DNA from: Lysobacter sp.
Lineage (GTDB): Bacteria > Pseudomonadota > Gammaproteobacteria > Xanthomonadales > Xanthomonadaceae
Assembly (NCBI GenBank): GCA_027306995.1
Contig: DAHUXS010000022.1
Span: 1-64,000, forward strand
Length of the DNA: 64,000 nucleotides
Direction: 5' to 3'
This document shows, piece by piece, positions 34,118 through 44,102 of the stretch. Position 1 is the first letter of the stretch; each line of letters starts with the position of its first letter. Position numbers and translations under genes: made by a program. The notes under the pieces are model-generated. The model saw nothing but the letters and a program-made list of their open reading frames with translations. It made no database searches and was not told the DNA's origin.

Positions 34118-36316
34118 ATGCTCCTGCCTACCCGCACTTCGCTTGCCGCCGCAATCGCCCTCACCCTGGTATTCGGCGCCACGGTCGATCATCCGTCCTA
34201 CGCAGCCACCAAGAAACCGGGACACGCCATGCCTGCAGCCAGCTCCAACCCGTTCTTCCAGGACAGCACGCTCGAATTCGGCTTCCCGCAGTTCGACAAG
34301 ATCAAGGCCGGCGATTTCGCCCCCGCCTTCGACCGCGGCATGGCCGAGCAGAAGAAGGAAGTCGAGGCGATCGCCAACAATCCGGCGAAACCGACCTTTG
34401 ACAACACCATCCTGGCGATGGAGAAGAGCGGCCGCATCTTGTCGCGCGCGACCTATGTGTTTTCCAACCTGACCAGCGCCAATACCAATCCCGACCTCGA
34501 CAAGCTCGACGCCGAGTACTCACCGAAGTTCGCCGCACACCGCGACAGCACCTATCTCAACGGCAAGCTGTTCCAGCGCATCAAGACGCTGTACGACGAA
34601 CGCGCCAAGCTGGGCCTGGATCCGCAGGGCACGCGCCTGGTCGAGCGCTATTTCGAGGACTTCAAGCACGCCGGCGCCGACCTGACGCCGCAGCAGAAGG
34701 AACGCGTCAAGGCGATCAACGCCGAAGTCGCCGGCTTGCAGACCAAGCTCACGCAGAACGTGCTGGCCGAGGCCAATGCCTCGGCGGTGTTCGTCGACAA
34801 CCGCGCCGAGCTCGCCGGCCTCACCGACGAACAGATCCAGGGCCTCGCCGACGACGCCAAGGCCAAGGGCCAGCCCGGCAAGTTCCGCATCGCGCTGGTC
34901 AACACCACCGGCCAGCCGCTGGAAGCGCAGCTGGAGAATCGCGCGCTGCGCGAGAAGATCCACAACGCGTCGATCGTGCGCGGCAGTCGCGGTGGCGAGT
35001 TCGACAACACCGCGCCGATCTCGCGCCTGATGAAGTTGCGCGCCGAACGCGCCGCGATCATGGGCTATGCCGATTACGCCTCGTTCGCGCTGGCCGACGA
35101 AACCGCGAAGAATCCGCAGGCGGTCAACGCGATGCTCGACAAGATCGCGCCCATTGCAGTCGCCAATGCCCGCAAGGAAGGCGCCGTGCTGCAGGCGATG
35201 ATCGACAGCGAGCAGAAGGCCAAGGGCCAGCCGACCTTCAAGCTGGAGCCGTGGGACTGGGCGTTCTATACCGAGAAGGTGCGCAAGGCCCAGTACGACT
35301 ACGACGAAAACGAGATCAAGCCCTATCTCGAATTCAACAACGTGCTCAACAACGGCGTGTTCTTCGCCGCCAACAAACTGTACGGGTTGAACTTCAAGCG
35401 CCGCACCGACCTGCCGGTGTACCAGGAAGACGTCCAGACCTATGACGTCTTCAACGAGGACGGCAGCAAGCTCGCCATCATCATCGTCGATCCCTACGCG
35501 CGCTCCTCCAAGCAGGGCGGCGCATGGATGAGCTCCTACGTCGACCAGTCCGACCTGATGGGCACCAAGCCGGTGATCGCGTTCCATCTCAACGTCACCA
35601 AGCCGACCGCGGGCAAGCCGTCGCTGATGACCTGGGACGACGTCAACGGTGCTTTCCATGAATTCGGCCACGTGCTGCACGGCATGTTCTCGAACGTGAA
35701 ATACCCCTACTTCGCCGGCACCAACGTCCCGCGCGACTTCGTCGAATATCCGTCCCAGGTCAACGAGATGTGGATGGACGACCCGACAGTGCTCGCCAAC
35801 TACGCCAAACACTGGCAGACCGGCGAACCCTTGCCGAAGGCGCTGCTCGACAAGGTGATGGCGGCATCGAAGTTCAACGAAGGCTTCAAGACCAGCGAAT
35901 ACCTCGGCGCCGCGATGCTCGACCAGAAGTGGCACCAGATCCCGGCCGCGTCGGTTCCGGAAGCGAGCGGCGTGATGGCCTACGAGGCGAAGTCGCTGAA
36001 GGACATCGGCCTCGACTACGCGCCGGTGCCGCCGCGTTATCGCACGCCGTACTTCAAGCACATCATGGAAGGCTACGCCGCCGGCTACTACGCCTACATC
36101 TGGTCGGAAGTGCTGGACGCCGACACCGCGAAGTGGATCCGCGACCACGGCGGCCTGACCCGCGCCAACGGCGACCGTTTCCGCTCGATGCTGCTGTCGC
36201 GCGGCGGCAGCGTCGACGCGATGGAACTGTTCGAGAAGTTCTACGGCGGCAAGCCCGACATCCAGCCGCTGCTGGAACGTCGCGGACTGACGAGCGAGCC
36301 CGCTACGAAGAAGTGA
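34118..36316 (+). CDS. M3 family metallopeptidase (peptidyl-dipeptidase Dcp/oligopeptidase-like), secreted
   Basis: 732 residues. A signal peptide (about 1-28, cleavage near SYAAT) indicates a periplasmic enzyme. The long helical M3 fold ends in the zinc site FHEFGHVLHGMFSN, with His514, Glu515 and His518, and the third ligand Glu in VEYPSQVNEMW. Family C-terminal landmarks YYAYIWSEVLDADT and MELFEKFYGGKPD are present. It cleaves short peptides, as dipeptides from the C-terminus if Dcp-like. Followed by a strong terminator. Confidence 0.94.
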   Translation: MLLPTRTSLAAAIALTLVFGATVDHPSYAATKKPGHAMPAASSNPFFQDSTLEFGFPQFDKIKAGDFAPAFDRGMAEQKKEVEAIANNPAKPTFDNTILAMEKSGRILSRATYVFSNLTSANTNPDLDKLDAEYSPKFAAHRDSTYLNGKLFQRIKTLYDERAKLGLDPQGTRLVERYFEDFKHAGADLTPQQKERVKAINAEVAGLQTKLTQNVLAEANASAVFVDNRAELAGLTDEQIQGLADDAKAKGQPGKFRIALVNTTGQPLEAQLENRALREKIHNASIVRGSRGGEFDNTAPISRLMKLRAERAAIMGYADYASFALADETAKNPQAVNAMLDKIAPIAVANARKEGAVLQAMIDSEQKAKGQPTFKLEPWDWAFYTEKVRKAQYDYDENEIKPYLEFNNVLNNGVFFAANKLYGLNFKRRTDLPVYQEDVQTYDVFNEDGSKLAIIIVDPYARSSKQGGAWMSSYVDQSDLMGTKPVIAFHLNVTKPTAGKPSLMTWDDVNGAFHEFGHVLHGMFSNVKYPYFAGTNVPRDFVEYPSQVNEMWMDDPTVLANYAKHWQTGEPLPKALLDKVMAASKFNEGFKTSEYLGAAMLDQKWHQIPAASVPEASGVMAYEAKSLKDIGLDYAPVPPRYRTPYFKHIMEGYAAGYYAYIWSEVLDADTAKWIRDHGGLTRANGDRFRSMLLSRGGSVDAMELFEKFYGGKPDIQPLLERRGLTSEPATKK

Positions 36317-36336
36317 CGGCCCCCCGCGTCGCAAAC

Positions 36337-36363
36337 GAAAACGCCGGCAATGCCGGCGTTTTC
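36337..36363. terminator. Bidirectional terminator between M3 peptidase and DUF3298 lipoprotein genes
   Basis: A 13-base perfect inverted repeat GAAAACGCCGGCA / TGCCGGCGTTTTC separated by one base. It carries an A-tract and T-tract and lies between the two convergent stop codons. Confidence 0.87.
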
Positions 36364-36391
36364 CATTTCAGCGACGAGGATCAGCCCGCAA

Positions 36392-37219
36392 TCATTCGAA
36401 CAGGCCGCGGTATTTCGGATTGAGGTATTGCTGGAACACCGCCACCGGAACATCGGCGCGCTGGATGCCATCGGAATAACCGGCGACCTGGTACGGCGGG
36501 AACACGAAGGTCAGGCCAACCAGCTTGCCCCCAGCATCGATCATCGGTTCGAACTCGCTGAACTCGCTGGCGGCGGGCTGGGTGCCTGCCTCGACGATCG
36601 ATTTCATCTTCGCGATCGCCTTGTCGACCTCTTCCGGCGCCTGCTTGTCGTCTTCCATGCGTGCGCGGATCTGTCCGATCAGGGTCTCGCGCACGCTGTT
36701 GGAGATGGTGACCCAACCGGCATCGCCGGTGAGCAGGTCCTGGGCGCGGATCAGGCTGCCGCCCTGCGCGTCCCAGAGGAAACGCCGGATCAACGGATCG
36801 CCCTGGGCGCCGCCGCTGTAGAGGCTGCCGTCCGCGGCGATCGCGATCAGTCCATGCGCCTGCGGCACGATCTGGCGGAACTCGAGGCTCATGTCATAGG
36901 GCACGCCGGCATCACCGGCCTTGTGCGGTGCCGCCGCATCGACCAGCCGCTTGCGCGAAGCGTCGGCATAGACCTTCATCTCGCGCGCCAGTCCGGATGG
37001 CAGCACCATGCCCTTGGGGTAAGTGATGCCGAGCAGATAGGTCGGCGTGTGTTCGATCTGATCCTGCAGGACCATCGGCGCGACCGCCGCGGCGGGTGGC
37101 GCGGCAGTCGCGGTCGGCGCATTCGCAGGCTGTTCGCGCTTGCAGGAGGCAGCCAGCACGACGGTGCATGCCAGCATGGCGACCATCAATTTCGCGCGGG
37201 GAAGATCGCCTTTTGGCAT
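36392..37219 (-). CDS. DUF3298 domain lipoprotein
   Basis: 275 residues. The signal peptide MVAMLACTVVLAASC ends in a lipobox-like AASC, followed by an Ala/Pro-rich linker. The core has a PdaC/RsiV-type domain: PYDMSLEFRQIVPQAHGLI, then LIRRFLWDAQGGSLIRAQDLL and a C-terminal LTFVFPPYQVAGYSDG, typical of DUF3298. The family includes extracellular sensor parts of anti-sigma factors and deacetylase accessory domains; here it is a free lipoprotein of unknown role. Its ATG at 37219 overlaps the stop of the acetyltransferase gene (TGATG). Confidence 0.8.
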   Translation of the reverse strand: MPKGDLPRAKLMVAMLACTVVLAASCKREQPANAPTATAAPPAAAVAPMVLQDQIEHTPTYLLGITYPKGMVLPSGLAREMKVYADASRKRLVDAAAPHKAGDAGVPYDMSLEFRQIVPQAHGLIAIAADGSLYSGGAQGDPLIRRFLWDAQGGSLIRAQDLLTGDAGWVTISNSVRETLIGQIRARMEDDKQAPEEVDKAIAKMKSIVEAGTQPAASEFSEFEPMIDAGGKLVGLTFVFPPYQVAGYSDGIQRADVPVAVFQQYLNPKYRGLFE

Positions 37220-37494
37220 CACACCCTCAACGCGTCGTATTCGGGATGCCGTCGCATCCACGCATCAGCATAGGAACAGGCCGGATGCACCTTCAGGCCC
37301 TCGGCACGCGCATAGTCCACGCCTGCTTTCACCAGTTCCCCGGCGATACCGCGCCCCCCGATGGCCGATGGCACGATGGTGTGATCGATCGACAGGACAT
37401 CGCCGTGTCGCGAATACTCGATGTATCCCTCGTGGCCGTCGACCATGGTGGTGAATCTCCGGGTCTCCGGCACGTGGTGGATCGTGATCGTCAT
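37219..37494 (-). CDS. Small GNAT acetyltransferase (YjdJ-like)
   Basis: 91 residues from ATG 37494. This short GNAT form has strand RFTTMVDGHEGYIEYSRHGDVLSI, the acetyl-CoA loop AIGGRGIAGELVKAGVDYARAEGLKVHPAC, and an end with MRRHPEYDALRV. It matches the approximately 90-residue YjdJ/GTNAT family whose substrates are unknown. I reject an upstream extension of the frame, which has poor protein character. It is coupled to the DUF3298 lipoprotein gene by a one-base overlap. Confidence 0.85.
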   Translation of the reverse strand: MTITIHHVPETRRFTTMVDGHEGYIEYSRHGDVLSIDHTIVPSAIGGRGIAGELVKAGVDYARAEGLKVHPACSYADAWMRRHPEYDALRV

Positions 37495-37685
37495 GGCGCA
37501 GCCTGTCCTGCCTTGCGTTTTCAATGAGCCCCCGTGGCGCCACCCCTGCCGCCATCCAACTATTGTGCGTGAGCAAACAGTCGGTCGGCGTGAGTGCCGC
37601 GTGAAAATCGCATCGATCCAATGGCATAAGCAGGTCACCGTCGCGGCGCGTTAACATCGCGCGATCCAATCCCAAGACGCTCGCC

Positions 37686-39452
37686 ATGCGCCCTCTCGCC
37701 TTCTCCTCCCTGATGCTGTCCGCTGCATTTCCGCTTGTCGCGTCGGCATCCAGCGATCTCACCACGGTGTCGGAGCGCAGCGGCTTCCTGCGCACCGGCC
37801 GCTACGACGAGGTGATCGCGCTTTGCCGCGACTTCCAGGCGAAGTATCCCAAGGCGGTGCGTTGCTTCGATTTCGGCACCACGCCGGAAGGACGCCCGAT
37901 GAAGGCGCTGGCGATCTCCACTTCCGGCGCATTGACGCCCGAAGCCGCGCGCGCGAAAGGACTGCCGGTGGTGCTGGCGCAAGGCGGCATCCACGCCGGC
38001 GAGATCGACGGCAAGGACGCGGGGTTCCTCGCCATCCGCGAAATGCTGCAGGGCAAGGCCGCGAAGGGCGCGCTCGACCGCGTGGTGCTGCTGTTCGTGC
38101 CCGTGTTCAATGTCGATGGCCACGAGAATTTCCGCGCGTGGAATCGTCCCAACCAGCGCGGTCCGGAGGAAATGGGCTTCCGCGTGACCGCGCAACGCTA
38201 CAACCTCAACCGCGATTACATGAAGGCCGACGCACCGGAAATGCAGGCGCTGTTGCGACTCGACAACGCCTGGGACCCGCTGGTGGAGATCGACTTGCAC
38301 GTCACCGACGGCGCCAAGTTCCAGCACGACGTCTCGATCACCGGAGAACCGGTGAATTCCGGCGACATGGAATTGCGCAACGTAGGTCGCGCGGTGAAGG
38401 ACGGTTTGCTGGAACGTCTGGCCGCGCAGGGATCGCAGCCGCTGGGTTTCTATCCGTCGTTCGTCGAGGACGATGATCCGAAATCCGGTTTCATCGAAGG
38501 TCCGTCGACGCCGCGCTTCTCGAACGGCTATTACCAGCTGCGCAATCGTGTCGGCATCCTGCTGGAGACGCATTCCTGGCGCACCTATCCGGAACGCGTG
38601 CGCATCACCCGCAACGGCATCGTCGACCTGGTCGAGCTCACTGCCGCCAACGGCAAGCGATGGCTGGCCGCCGCCCACGCCGCCGACCAGCGCGCGCGCA
38701 AGCTCGCGGGCACGCCAGTGGCGTTGAGCTATCGCACCACCGACGACGCGCGCATGATCGACTTCAAGGGCTATGCCTACGAGCGCCGCAAGTCCGACAT
38801 TTCCGGCGGCACGATGACCGAGTACGACGAGTCGAAGCCGCAGGTCTGGCGCATCCCGCTCAAGGACCACGTGGTTGCCGACGCCGAAGTCGCCGCACCG
38901 CGCGCGGGCTATCTCGTACCAGCGGCGTGGGCTTCAGTCGTCGAACCGAAACTGAAGGTGCATGGCATCGAATACCGCAGGCTCGGCAAGGCGCTGCCGA
39001 ATGCATCGGTCGAAACCTTCCGTGCCGACAGCGCCAAGTTCGGCGGCAATTCCTTCGAAGGCCATCAGCCGCTCACGCTGACCGGACACTGGACGCCGGA
39101 ACATCACGACCTGGTGGCGGGAGCGCTGTTCGTGCCGATCGCCCAGCCGAAGTCGCGGCTGCTGATGGGATTGCTGGAGCCGCAAGCGCCCGACGCATTG
39201 GTGGCCTGGGGCGAGATGAACAACGCTTTCGAATCCAAGGAGTACATGGAGGCGTACGTGGCCGAGCAGGAAGCCATCAAGATGCTGGCGAACGATCCGG
39301 CGCTGAAGCGGGAGTTCGAGCAACGCCTGAAGAATGACGCCGACTTCGCGAAATCACCGCGCGCGCGCCTCGACTTCTTCTATCGTCGCCATCCGGCCTA
39401 TGACCAGGCCCTGCGCCTGTATCCGGTCTATCGCACCGACGCGACGCCATGA
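37686..39452 (+). CDS. M14 family zinc carboxypeptidase, secreted
   Basis: 588 residues with a signal peptide (SSLMLSAAFPLVASASS). Zinc ligands are His103 and Glu106 in IHAGEIDGKD and His205 in EIDLHVTDG; the catalytic glutamate is Glu294 in GILLETHSW. This is the M14 subgroup of large secreted carboxypeptidases found in Xanthomonadaceae. The C-terminal third is a beta-rich accessory domain. It hydrolyses C-terminal residues from peptides in the periplasm or outside. The stop codon overlaps the start of the RNase gene (ATGA). Confidence 0.92.
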   Translation: MRPLAFSSLMLSAAFPLVASASSDLTTVSERSGFLRTGRYDEVIALCRDFQAKYPKAVRCFDFGTTPEGRPMKALAISTSGALTPEAARAKGLPVVLAQGGIHAGEIDGKDAGFLAIREMLQGKAAKGALDRVVLLFVPVFNVDGHENFRAWNRPNQRGPEEMGFRVTAQRYNLNRDYMKADAPEMQALLRLDNAWDPLVEIDLHVTDGAKFQHDVSITGEPVNSGDMELRNVGRAVKDGLLERLAAQGSQPLGFYPSFVEDDDPKSGFIEGPSTPRFSNGYYQLRNRVGILLETHSWRTYPERVRITRNGIVDLVELTAANGKRWLAAAHAADQRARKLAGTPVALSYRTTDDARMIDFKGYAYERRKSDISGGTMTEYDESKPQVWRIPLKDHVVADAEVAAPRAGYLVPAAWASVVEPKLKVHGIEYRRLGKALPNASVETFRADSAKFGGNSFEGHQPLTLTGHWTPEHHDLVAGALFVPIAQPKSRLLMGLLEPQAPDALVAWGEMNNAFESKEYMEAYVAEQEAIKMLANDPALKREFEQRLKNDADFAKSPRARLDFFYRRHPAYDQALRLYPVYRTDATP

Positions 39453-39943
39453 ACACGCCAAATCCCAATCGCCGCCCGATCTGGCCATGGCTGGCGATCC
39501 TCGCCCTGCTGTTCTTCGCCATCTGGTGGCATCGCAGTCATGGCGGCGGGTCGACCGCCGTCATCGCGCAGCAATCGACATCGCTCCCCGGACGGACCAC
39601 TGCGGACGCGCATCCGTTGCCACCGTTGTCCGGGCGTTCGCACGACACCGCCGGCGCAACCACCGCGAATGCAGGATTTCCGCCTGAAGCCCGCGACACC
39701 TTGCGCCTGATCGCCCAGGGCGGCCCGTTCCCCTATCGCCAGGATGGCGTGGTCTTCGGCAATCGCGAAGGCCGCCTGCCCGACCACCCCTACGGCTACT
39801 ACCACGAATACACAGTGGTGACGCCGGGCGCGCCAACGCGCGGCACCCGTCGCATCATCACCGGTGGCACGCCGCCGCAGGTCTGGTACTACACCGACGA
39901 CCATTACCGCAGTTTCCGTCGCATCGATCCTTCATCGTCATGA
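39449..39943 (+). CDS. Barnase-type (N1/T1 family) guanyl-specific ribonuclease with N-terminal membrane helix
   Basis: 164 residues. One transmembrane helix (IWPWLAILALLFFAIWW) and a Ser/Thr/Ala-rich linker of about 45 residues precede a microbial RNase domain. Catalytic residues fit barnase: Glu120 in YHEYTVV, Arg135 in GTRRIITGG and His152 in DDHYRSF; PPQVWYYTDDHY is the family signature. The hydrophobic segment may be a signal anchor or a signal peptide. It overlaps the M14 gene by four bases and its own stop overlaps the barstar gene, forming a toxin-inhibitor pair. Confidence 0.88.
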   Translation: MNTPNPNRRPIWPWLAILALLFFAIWWHRSHGGGSTAVIAQQSTSLPGRTTADAHPLPPLSGRSHDTAGATTANAGFPPEARDTLRLIAQGGPFPYRQDGVVFGNREGRLPDHPYGYYHEYTVVTPGAPTRGTRRIITGGTPPQVWYYTDDHYRSFRRIDPSSS

Positions 39944-40338
39944 GCCTCCATGCCCCACTGTTCCCGATCGACCTCGCCGTGCGCATCGACGCCGACGAAT
40001 TGCCGAGGCTGCACGACGACCTCGAGCGCAACGGCCTGGCCTGCATCGACGTCTCGCTGAAGGGATGCCGCGACAAGGCGGAACTGATGGCGCGCATGGC
40101 CGCCGCGATGCGCTTTCCCGAACCGCCTCCATTCGGAGCGAACTGGGACGCGCTCGCCGATGCCCTGCGCGATCTCGAATGGTGGCCGGCCGACGGCTAT
40201 GCATTGGTGATCGATGCCCGCGGCTTCATCGACCATGTCCACGACCCGCTGATCCCTGCGCTGGCCGGCGTGCTGCGCGATGTCCGCGCGTTCTGGCAGG
40301 AGCAGGACACCGCCTTCGTGCCCTTCTTCCTGCAGTAA
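39940..40338 (+). CDS. Barstar family RNase inhibitor
   Basis: 132 residues, cytosolic. It has the barstar pattern: VDVSLKG-like strand ACIDVSLKGCRDKAELMARMA, the FPEPPPFGANWDALADALRDLEWW inhibitor helix-loop (barstar has YFGENLDALWDCL), and VIDARGFID. It should bind and neutralise any cytosolic copy of the RNase encoded just upstream, with which it is coupled by an ATGA overlap. At 132 residues it is longer than the 90-residue classic barstar because of an N-terminal segment. Confidence 0.9.
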   Translation: MSLHAPLFPIDLAVRIDADELPRLHDDLERNGLACIDVSLKGCRDKAELMARMAAAMRFPEPPPFGANWDALADALRDLEWWPADGYALVIDARGFIDHVHDPLIPALAGVLRDVRAFWQEQDTAFVPFFLQ

Positions 40339-40341
40339 CGA

Positions 40342-41904
40342 TCAGGAACTGCAGGACAGCATCGAGCAACCGGCGCGATCGCGCGCCCATTCCGGGCGCT
40401 TGCCCGCGAACGCTTCGCGTCCGGGCTGGTCGTCGTAGGGATGTCGCATCACATCCAGCAATTCGAGGACACCTGACGGATCGCCCTGTTGCGCGCGTTC
40501 GATCGCGCGTTGCGCCAGCCAGTTGCGTAGGATGTATTTCGGATTGACCGCACGCATCCGGTCGCGGCGCGTCGTCGCATCGAGCGGATCGTCGGCAAGA
40601 CGTTGGCGGTAACGCCGTAGCCACGCCTGCAACTGTTCGGCCGCGGCGACGCGTTTCGCGGCATCGTAGTGGACGTCATCGAAGGCATCGACGGTCAACG
40701 CATCCGCCGGGAGATCCGACAACGTGCGGAACACCATCGTCATGTCGGCCTCGGCGGCCTGCATCCACGACCGCAGATCGGCCATCAACACCAGATCGTT
40801 GTCACGGCATTCGGACAACCCCAGCTTTCCGGCGATATTCCCACGCTCTGCTTCAGCGTATGTCGCGGCGAACGCATCGAGCCCGGCCTGCAACGGCGCC
40901 ACGTCATCGAACAACGGCGACAACGCACGCGCCAGCTGCGTCAGGTTCCAGTAGGCGACGCGCGGTTGCCAGTCGAAGCGATAGCGCCGGCCCTGCGCAT
41001 CGGTGGTGTTGGGAGTGAAGTCGGGATCGTAGTCGTCGATCCAGCCGTAGGGACCGTAGTCGATGGTGAGGCCGAGGATCGACATGTTGTCGGTGTTGAG
41101 CACGCCATGGACGAAGCCGACGCGCATCCATCCCGCGACCAGTCGCGCGGTGCGCCGGCAGACTTCGGCGAACCAGTCGCCGACACGATGCTCTGCCGGC
41201 GATGCCTTCAATTCCGGGAAATGGCGACCGATGGCGAAATCGACCAGCGTGCGCAACAGGTCCACTTCGCTACGCGCGCTCGGCAATTCGAAATGCCCGA
41301 AGCGCAGGAACGACGGCGCAACCCGGCAGACCACCGCACCCGGCTCCATCTCGGGGTGACCGTCGTAGAACATGTCGCGCAATACTTCCTCGCCTGTCGT
41401 GACCAGGCTCAGCGCGCGGGTGGTCGGGATCCCGAGATGGTGCATCGCCTCGCTGCAGAGGAATTCGCGCACCGACGAGCGCAACACCGCGCGACCGTCG
41501 GCATGGCGCGAGTACGGCGTCTTGCCCGCGCCCTTGAGTTGCAACTCCCAATCCTGTCCGTCACTGCCGATGACGGTCCCGAGCGTGATCGCGCGGCCAT
41601 CGCCCAACTGCCCAGCCCATTGCCCGAACTGGTGACCGCCGTAATTGCTGGCGTATGGACGCATGCCGTCGAGCAGGCGGTTGCCGGCAAAGACTTCGGC
41701 GAACTCCGCGCTGGCGACCGCTTCGTCGTCGAAACCGAGCGTCGCGGCCATTTCCGGCGAATATGCGAGCAATCGCGGTGCGGCCACCGCTGTCGGCATG
41801 ACTTCGGACCACAACGCTCCGCGCACTTCGCGCACGACATTGCGGCCATCGGGATCGCCGGGCAAAACCCGCAGGAATGCGTTGTTGAAGTGCAGGTTTG
41901 CCAT
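40342..41904 (-). CDS. selO: Protein adenylyltransferase SelO (YdiU/UPF0061)
   Basis: 520 residues. SelO pseudokinases transfer AMP to Ser, Thr or Tyr of target proteins, in bacteria linked to redox stress. Conserved stretches are [39 protein letters not shown] and [20 protein letters not shown], holding the nucleotide- and metal-binding residues of the flipped kinase fold. The C-terminus ends SCSS, with Cys where animal SelO has selenocysteine. I start at ATG 41904 ([17 protein letters not shown]), as further upstream residues do not fit the family. Confidence 0.93.
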   Translation of the reverse strand: MANLHFNNAFLRVLPGDPDGRNVVREVRGALWSEVMPTAVAAPRLLAYSPEMAATLGFDDEAVASAEFAEVFAGNRLLDGMRPYASNYGGHQFGQWAGQLGDGRAITLGTVIGSDGQDWELQLKGAGKTPYSRHADGRAVLRSSVREFLCSEAMHHLGIPTTRALSLVTTGEEVLRDMFYDGHPEMEPGAVVCRVAPSFLRFGHFELPSARSEVDLLRTLVDFAIGRHFPELKASPAEHRVGDWFAEVCRRTARLVAGWMRVGFVHGVLNTDNMSILGLTIDYGPYGWIDDYDPDFTPNTTDAQGRRYRFDWQPRVAYWNLTQLARALSPLFDDVAPLQAGLDAFAATYAEAERGNIAGKLGLSECRDNDLVLMADLRSWMQAAEADMTMVFRTLSDLPADALTVDAFDDVHYDAAKRVAAAEQLQAWLRRYRQRLADDPLDATTRRDRMRAVNPKYILRNWLAQRAIERAQQGDPSGVLELLDVMRHPYDDQPGREAFAGKRPEWARDRAGCSMLSCSS

Positions 41905-42000
41905 CAGGCCACACCAAATACCGTATATTCCATTCAGGGAAACTGGGGATGCCGCCCGCCACGCGCAAGTGCATCCCGGGCCGAAGGTCGGCCACTCGCG

Positions 42001-42006
42001 TACAAT
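42001..42006 (+). promoter_or_regulatory. Possible -10 box of the DEAD-box helicase gene
   Basis: TACAAT, 41 bases upstream of the helicase ATG, in the 143-base divergent gap with selO. No convincing -35 hexamer is present. The same gap has an AT-rich patch near 41917-41935 that could serve selO. Confidence 0.35.
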
Positions 42007-42047
42007 ATGCGCCCCCATTTCCCGGCGCCCCACGCCCAGAGAGAGCC

Positions 42048-43892
42048 ATGAGCGCCGAATCCACCGTCACTCCCCCCAAATTCACCGATCTAGGCCTGCC
42101 CGAGTCCCTGCTGCATGCCCTCAAGGACATCGGCTACGAGACCCCTTCGCCGATCCAGGCCGCGACCATTCCGCCGCTGCTGGCCGGCCGCGACGTGCTC
42201 GGCACGGCCCAGACCGGCACCGGCAAGACCGCTGCCTTCGCGCTGCCCGCGCTGACCCGGCTGGATTCGGCCGCGACCAAGCCGCAGGTGCTGGTGCTGG
42301 CGCCGACCCGCGAACTGGCGATCCAGGTCGCCGAAGCCTTCCAGAAATACGCACACCATATCCCCGGTTTCCACGTGTTGCCGATCTACGGCGGCCAGAG
42401 CTATCAGCCGCAGCTCGCGGCATTGAAGCGTGGCGTCCACGTGGTGGTGGGAACGCCTGGTCGCGTGATCGACCATCTCGACCGCGGTTCGCTCGACCTG
42501 TCGCAACTGCGTTGCCTGGTGCTGGATGAAGCCGACGAAATGCTGCGGATGGGTTTCATCGACGACGTCGAGGCGGTGCTGAAGAAAACCCCGCCGACAC
42601 GCCAGGTCGCACTGTTCTCGGCGACGATGCCGGCGCAGATCAAGCGCATCGCCCAGACCTACCTCAAGGATCCGGTCGAAATCGCGATCAAGTCGCAGAC
42701 CTCCACGGCCGAGAACATCCGCCAGCGCTACTGGATGGTCAGCGGCATCAACAAGCTCGATGCCCTGACCCGCATCCTCGAAGCCGAGCCGTTCGACGGC
42801 ATGATCATCTTCGCGCGCACCAAGCTCGGCACCGAGGAGCTGGCGGAGAAACTGGCAGCTCGCGGTTTCCGGGCGGCGGCGATCAATGGCGACGTCGAGC
42901 AGAAGATGCGCGAACGCACCATCCAGCGCCTCAAGGATGGCCAGATCGACGTGCTGGTGGCCACCGACGTCGCCGCGCGCGGCCTCGACGTGGATCGCAT
43001 CAGCCACGTGGTGAACTACGACATCCCCTACGACACTGAGAGCTACGTCCATCGCATCGGCCGCACTGGCCGCGCCGGGCGCAAGGGCGAGGCGATCCTG
43101 TTCGTCGCCCCGCGCGAACGCGGCATGCTCGGCGCGATCGAGCGCACGACCCGGCAGAAGATCGAACAGATGCAATTGCCGACCGTGGCGACCGTCAACG
43201 AGCGCCGCGTCGAGAAATTCTTCGATCGCGTCCAGGCCGAGCTGGAAAACCCCGGCCTACCGAGTTATCGCGACCTGCTGGAAACCTTCGAACGCGACCG
43301 CAACGTGCCGATGGCCGACGTCGCCGCCGCGCTGGCACACCTGCTGCAGGGCAAGACGCCATTGCTGCTGGATGCCCGCGACATTCAGGAAGCACCCGCG
43401 CGCAAGTTCGAACCGCGTGGCGATCGCTCACAGCGTGAAGATCGCCCGCAACGTGGCGATCGCTTTGAACGCAGTGAACGTCCGGAGCGTGGCGAACGCC
43501 CCGAGCGCGCCCCACGCGAGCGCACGCCGCGCGCGCCTGGCGACGATGCCGGCATGATCACCTACCGCATCGACGTCGGTCACAGCCATCACATCAAGCC
43601 GGGCAACATCGTCGGCGCCATCGCCAACGAAGCCGAACTAGATGCGCGCCACATCGGCCGCGTCGACATCCGCGACGACTATTCGCTGGTCGACCTGCCG
43701 GAAGGCATGCCGCCGGAACTGCTCGCCCATCTCAAGAAGGTCCGCGTCGGCGGCCAGCAACTGAAGATGCGCGTGGCCGAAGACGGCGACATCGACGCCC
43801 CGGTGCGCAAGCGCCCGCCGTTCAAGAAGGAAGGTTTCGGCAAGAAGCCGTCGTTCGGCGCACCGCGCAAGCCGCGCTTTCCGCGCGAGTAA
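42048..43892 (+). CDS. DEAD-box ATP-dependent RNA helicase with C-terminal DbpA-like RNA-binding domain
   Basis: 614 residues. All core motifs are present: Q-motif near [38 protein letters not shown], and [12 protein letters not shown] charged, disordered linker (about residues 445-500) has repeated Arg-Gly-Asp and Glu-Arg-Pro units. The end (about 502-570) is a DbpA-type RRM starting [20 protein letters not shown], followed by a basic tail. The layout fits CsdA/DeaD-type helicases used in ribosome assembly and cold RNA unwinding. I start at ATG 42048 with GAGAG upstream. Confidence 0.93.
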   Translation: MSAESTVTPPKFTDLGLPESLLHALKDIGYETPSPIQAATIPPLLAGRDVLGTAQTGTGKTAAFALPALTRLDSAATKPQVLVLAPTRELAIQVAEAFQKYAHHIPGFHVLPIYGGQSYQPQLAALKRGVHVVVGTPGRVIDHLDRGSLDLSQLRCLVLDEADEMLRMGFIDDVEAVLKKTPPTRQVALFSATMPAQIKRIAQTYLKDPVEIAIKSQTSTAENIRQRYWMVSGINKLDALTRILEAEPFDGMIIFARTKLGTEELAEKLAARGFRAAAINGDVEQKMRERTIQRLKDGQIDVLVATDVAARGLDVDRISHVVNYDIPYDTESYVHRIGRTGRAGRKGEAILFVAPRERGMLGAIERTTRQKIEQMQLPTVATVNERRVEKFFDRVQAELENPGLPSYRDLLETFERDRNVPMADVAAALAHLLQGKTPLLLDARDIQEAPARKFEPRGDRSQREDRPQRGDRFERSERPERGERPERAPRERTPRAPGDDAGMITYRIDVGHSHHIKPGNIVGAIANEAELDARHIGRVDIRDDYSLVDLPEGMPPELLAHLKKVRVGGQQLKMRVAEDGDIDAPVRKRPPFKKEGFGKKPSFGAPRKPRFPRE

Positions 43893-43904
43893 CCTACAAA
43901 CGAA

Positions 43905-44102
43905 TCAATGCATCCCTGCAGTCGCGGGGATGTATTCGTGCAGATTCGGGAACGGCAAGCCGAAGGCCTGCGCGAACAGCCAGTACGCGACCAGCGCCAT
44001 CGCGACGTAGAGGGCGAGCTTCGCCACGAAGCCGACGACCTTGAGCGCGAGCCAGATCAACACGATCAGGATGACGATGCCGATCACCATTGCCACCGTC
44101 AT
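43905..44102 (-). CDS. Small hydrophobic membrane protein
   Basis: 65 residues, two predicted transmembrane helices (VAMVIGIVILIVLIWLALKVVGF and AKLALYVAMALVAYWLFAQAFGL). It starts inside the end of trhO (ATGA, 44099-44102), the usual sign of translational coupling. I do not recognise a family; it has no charged motif or cysteine. The open frame continues upstream within trhO but there loses protein character. Confidence 0.6.
   Translation of the reverse strand: MTVAMVIGIVILIVLIWLALKVVGFVAKLALYVAMALVAYWLFAQAFGLPFPNLHEYIPATAGMH

Noticed and set aside
40342-40365. Selenocysteine codon in selO
   Set aside because: The relevant residue is an ordinary Cys codon and the gene ends with a normal stop; no SECIS-like element is needed.
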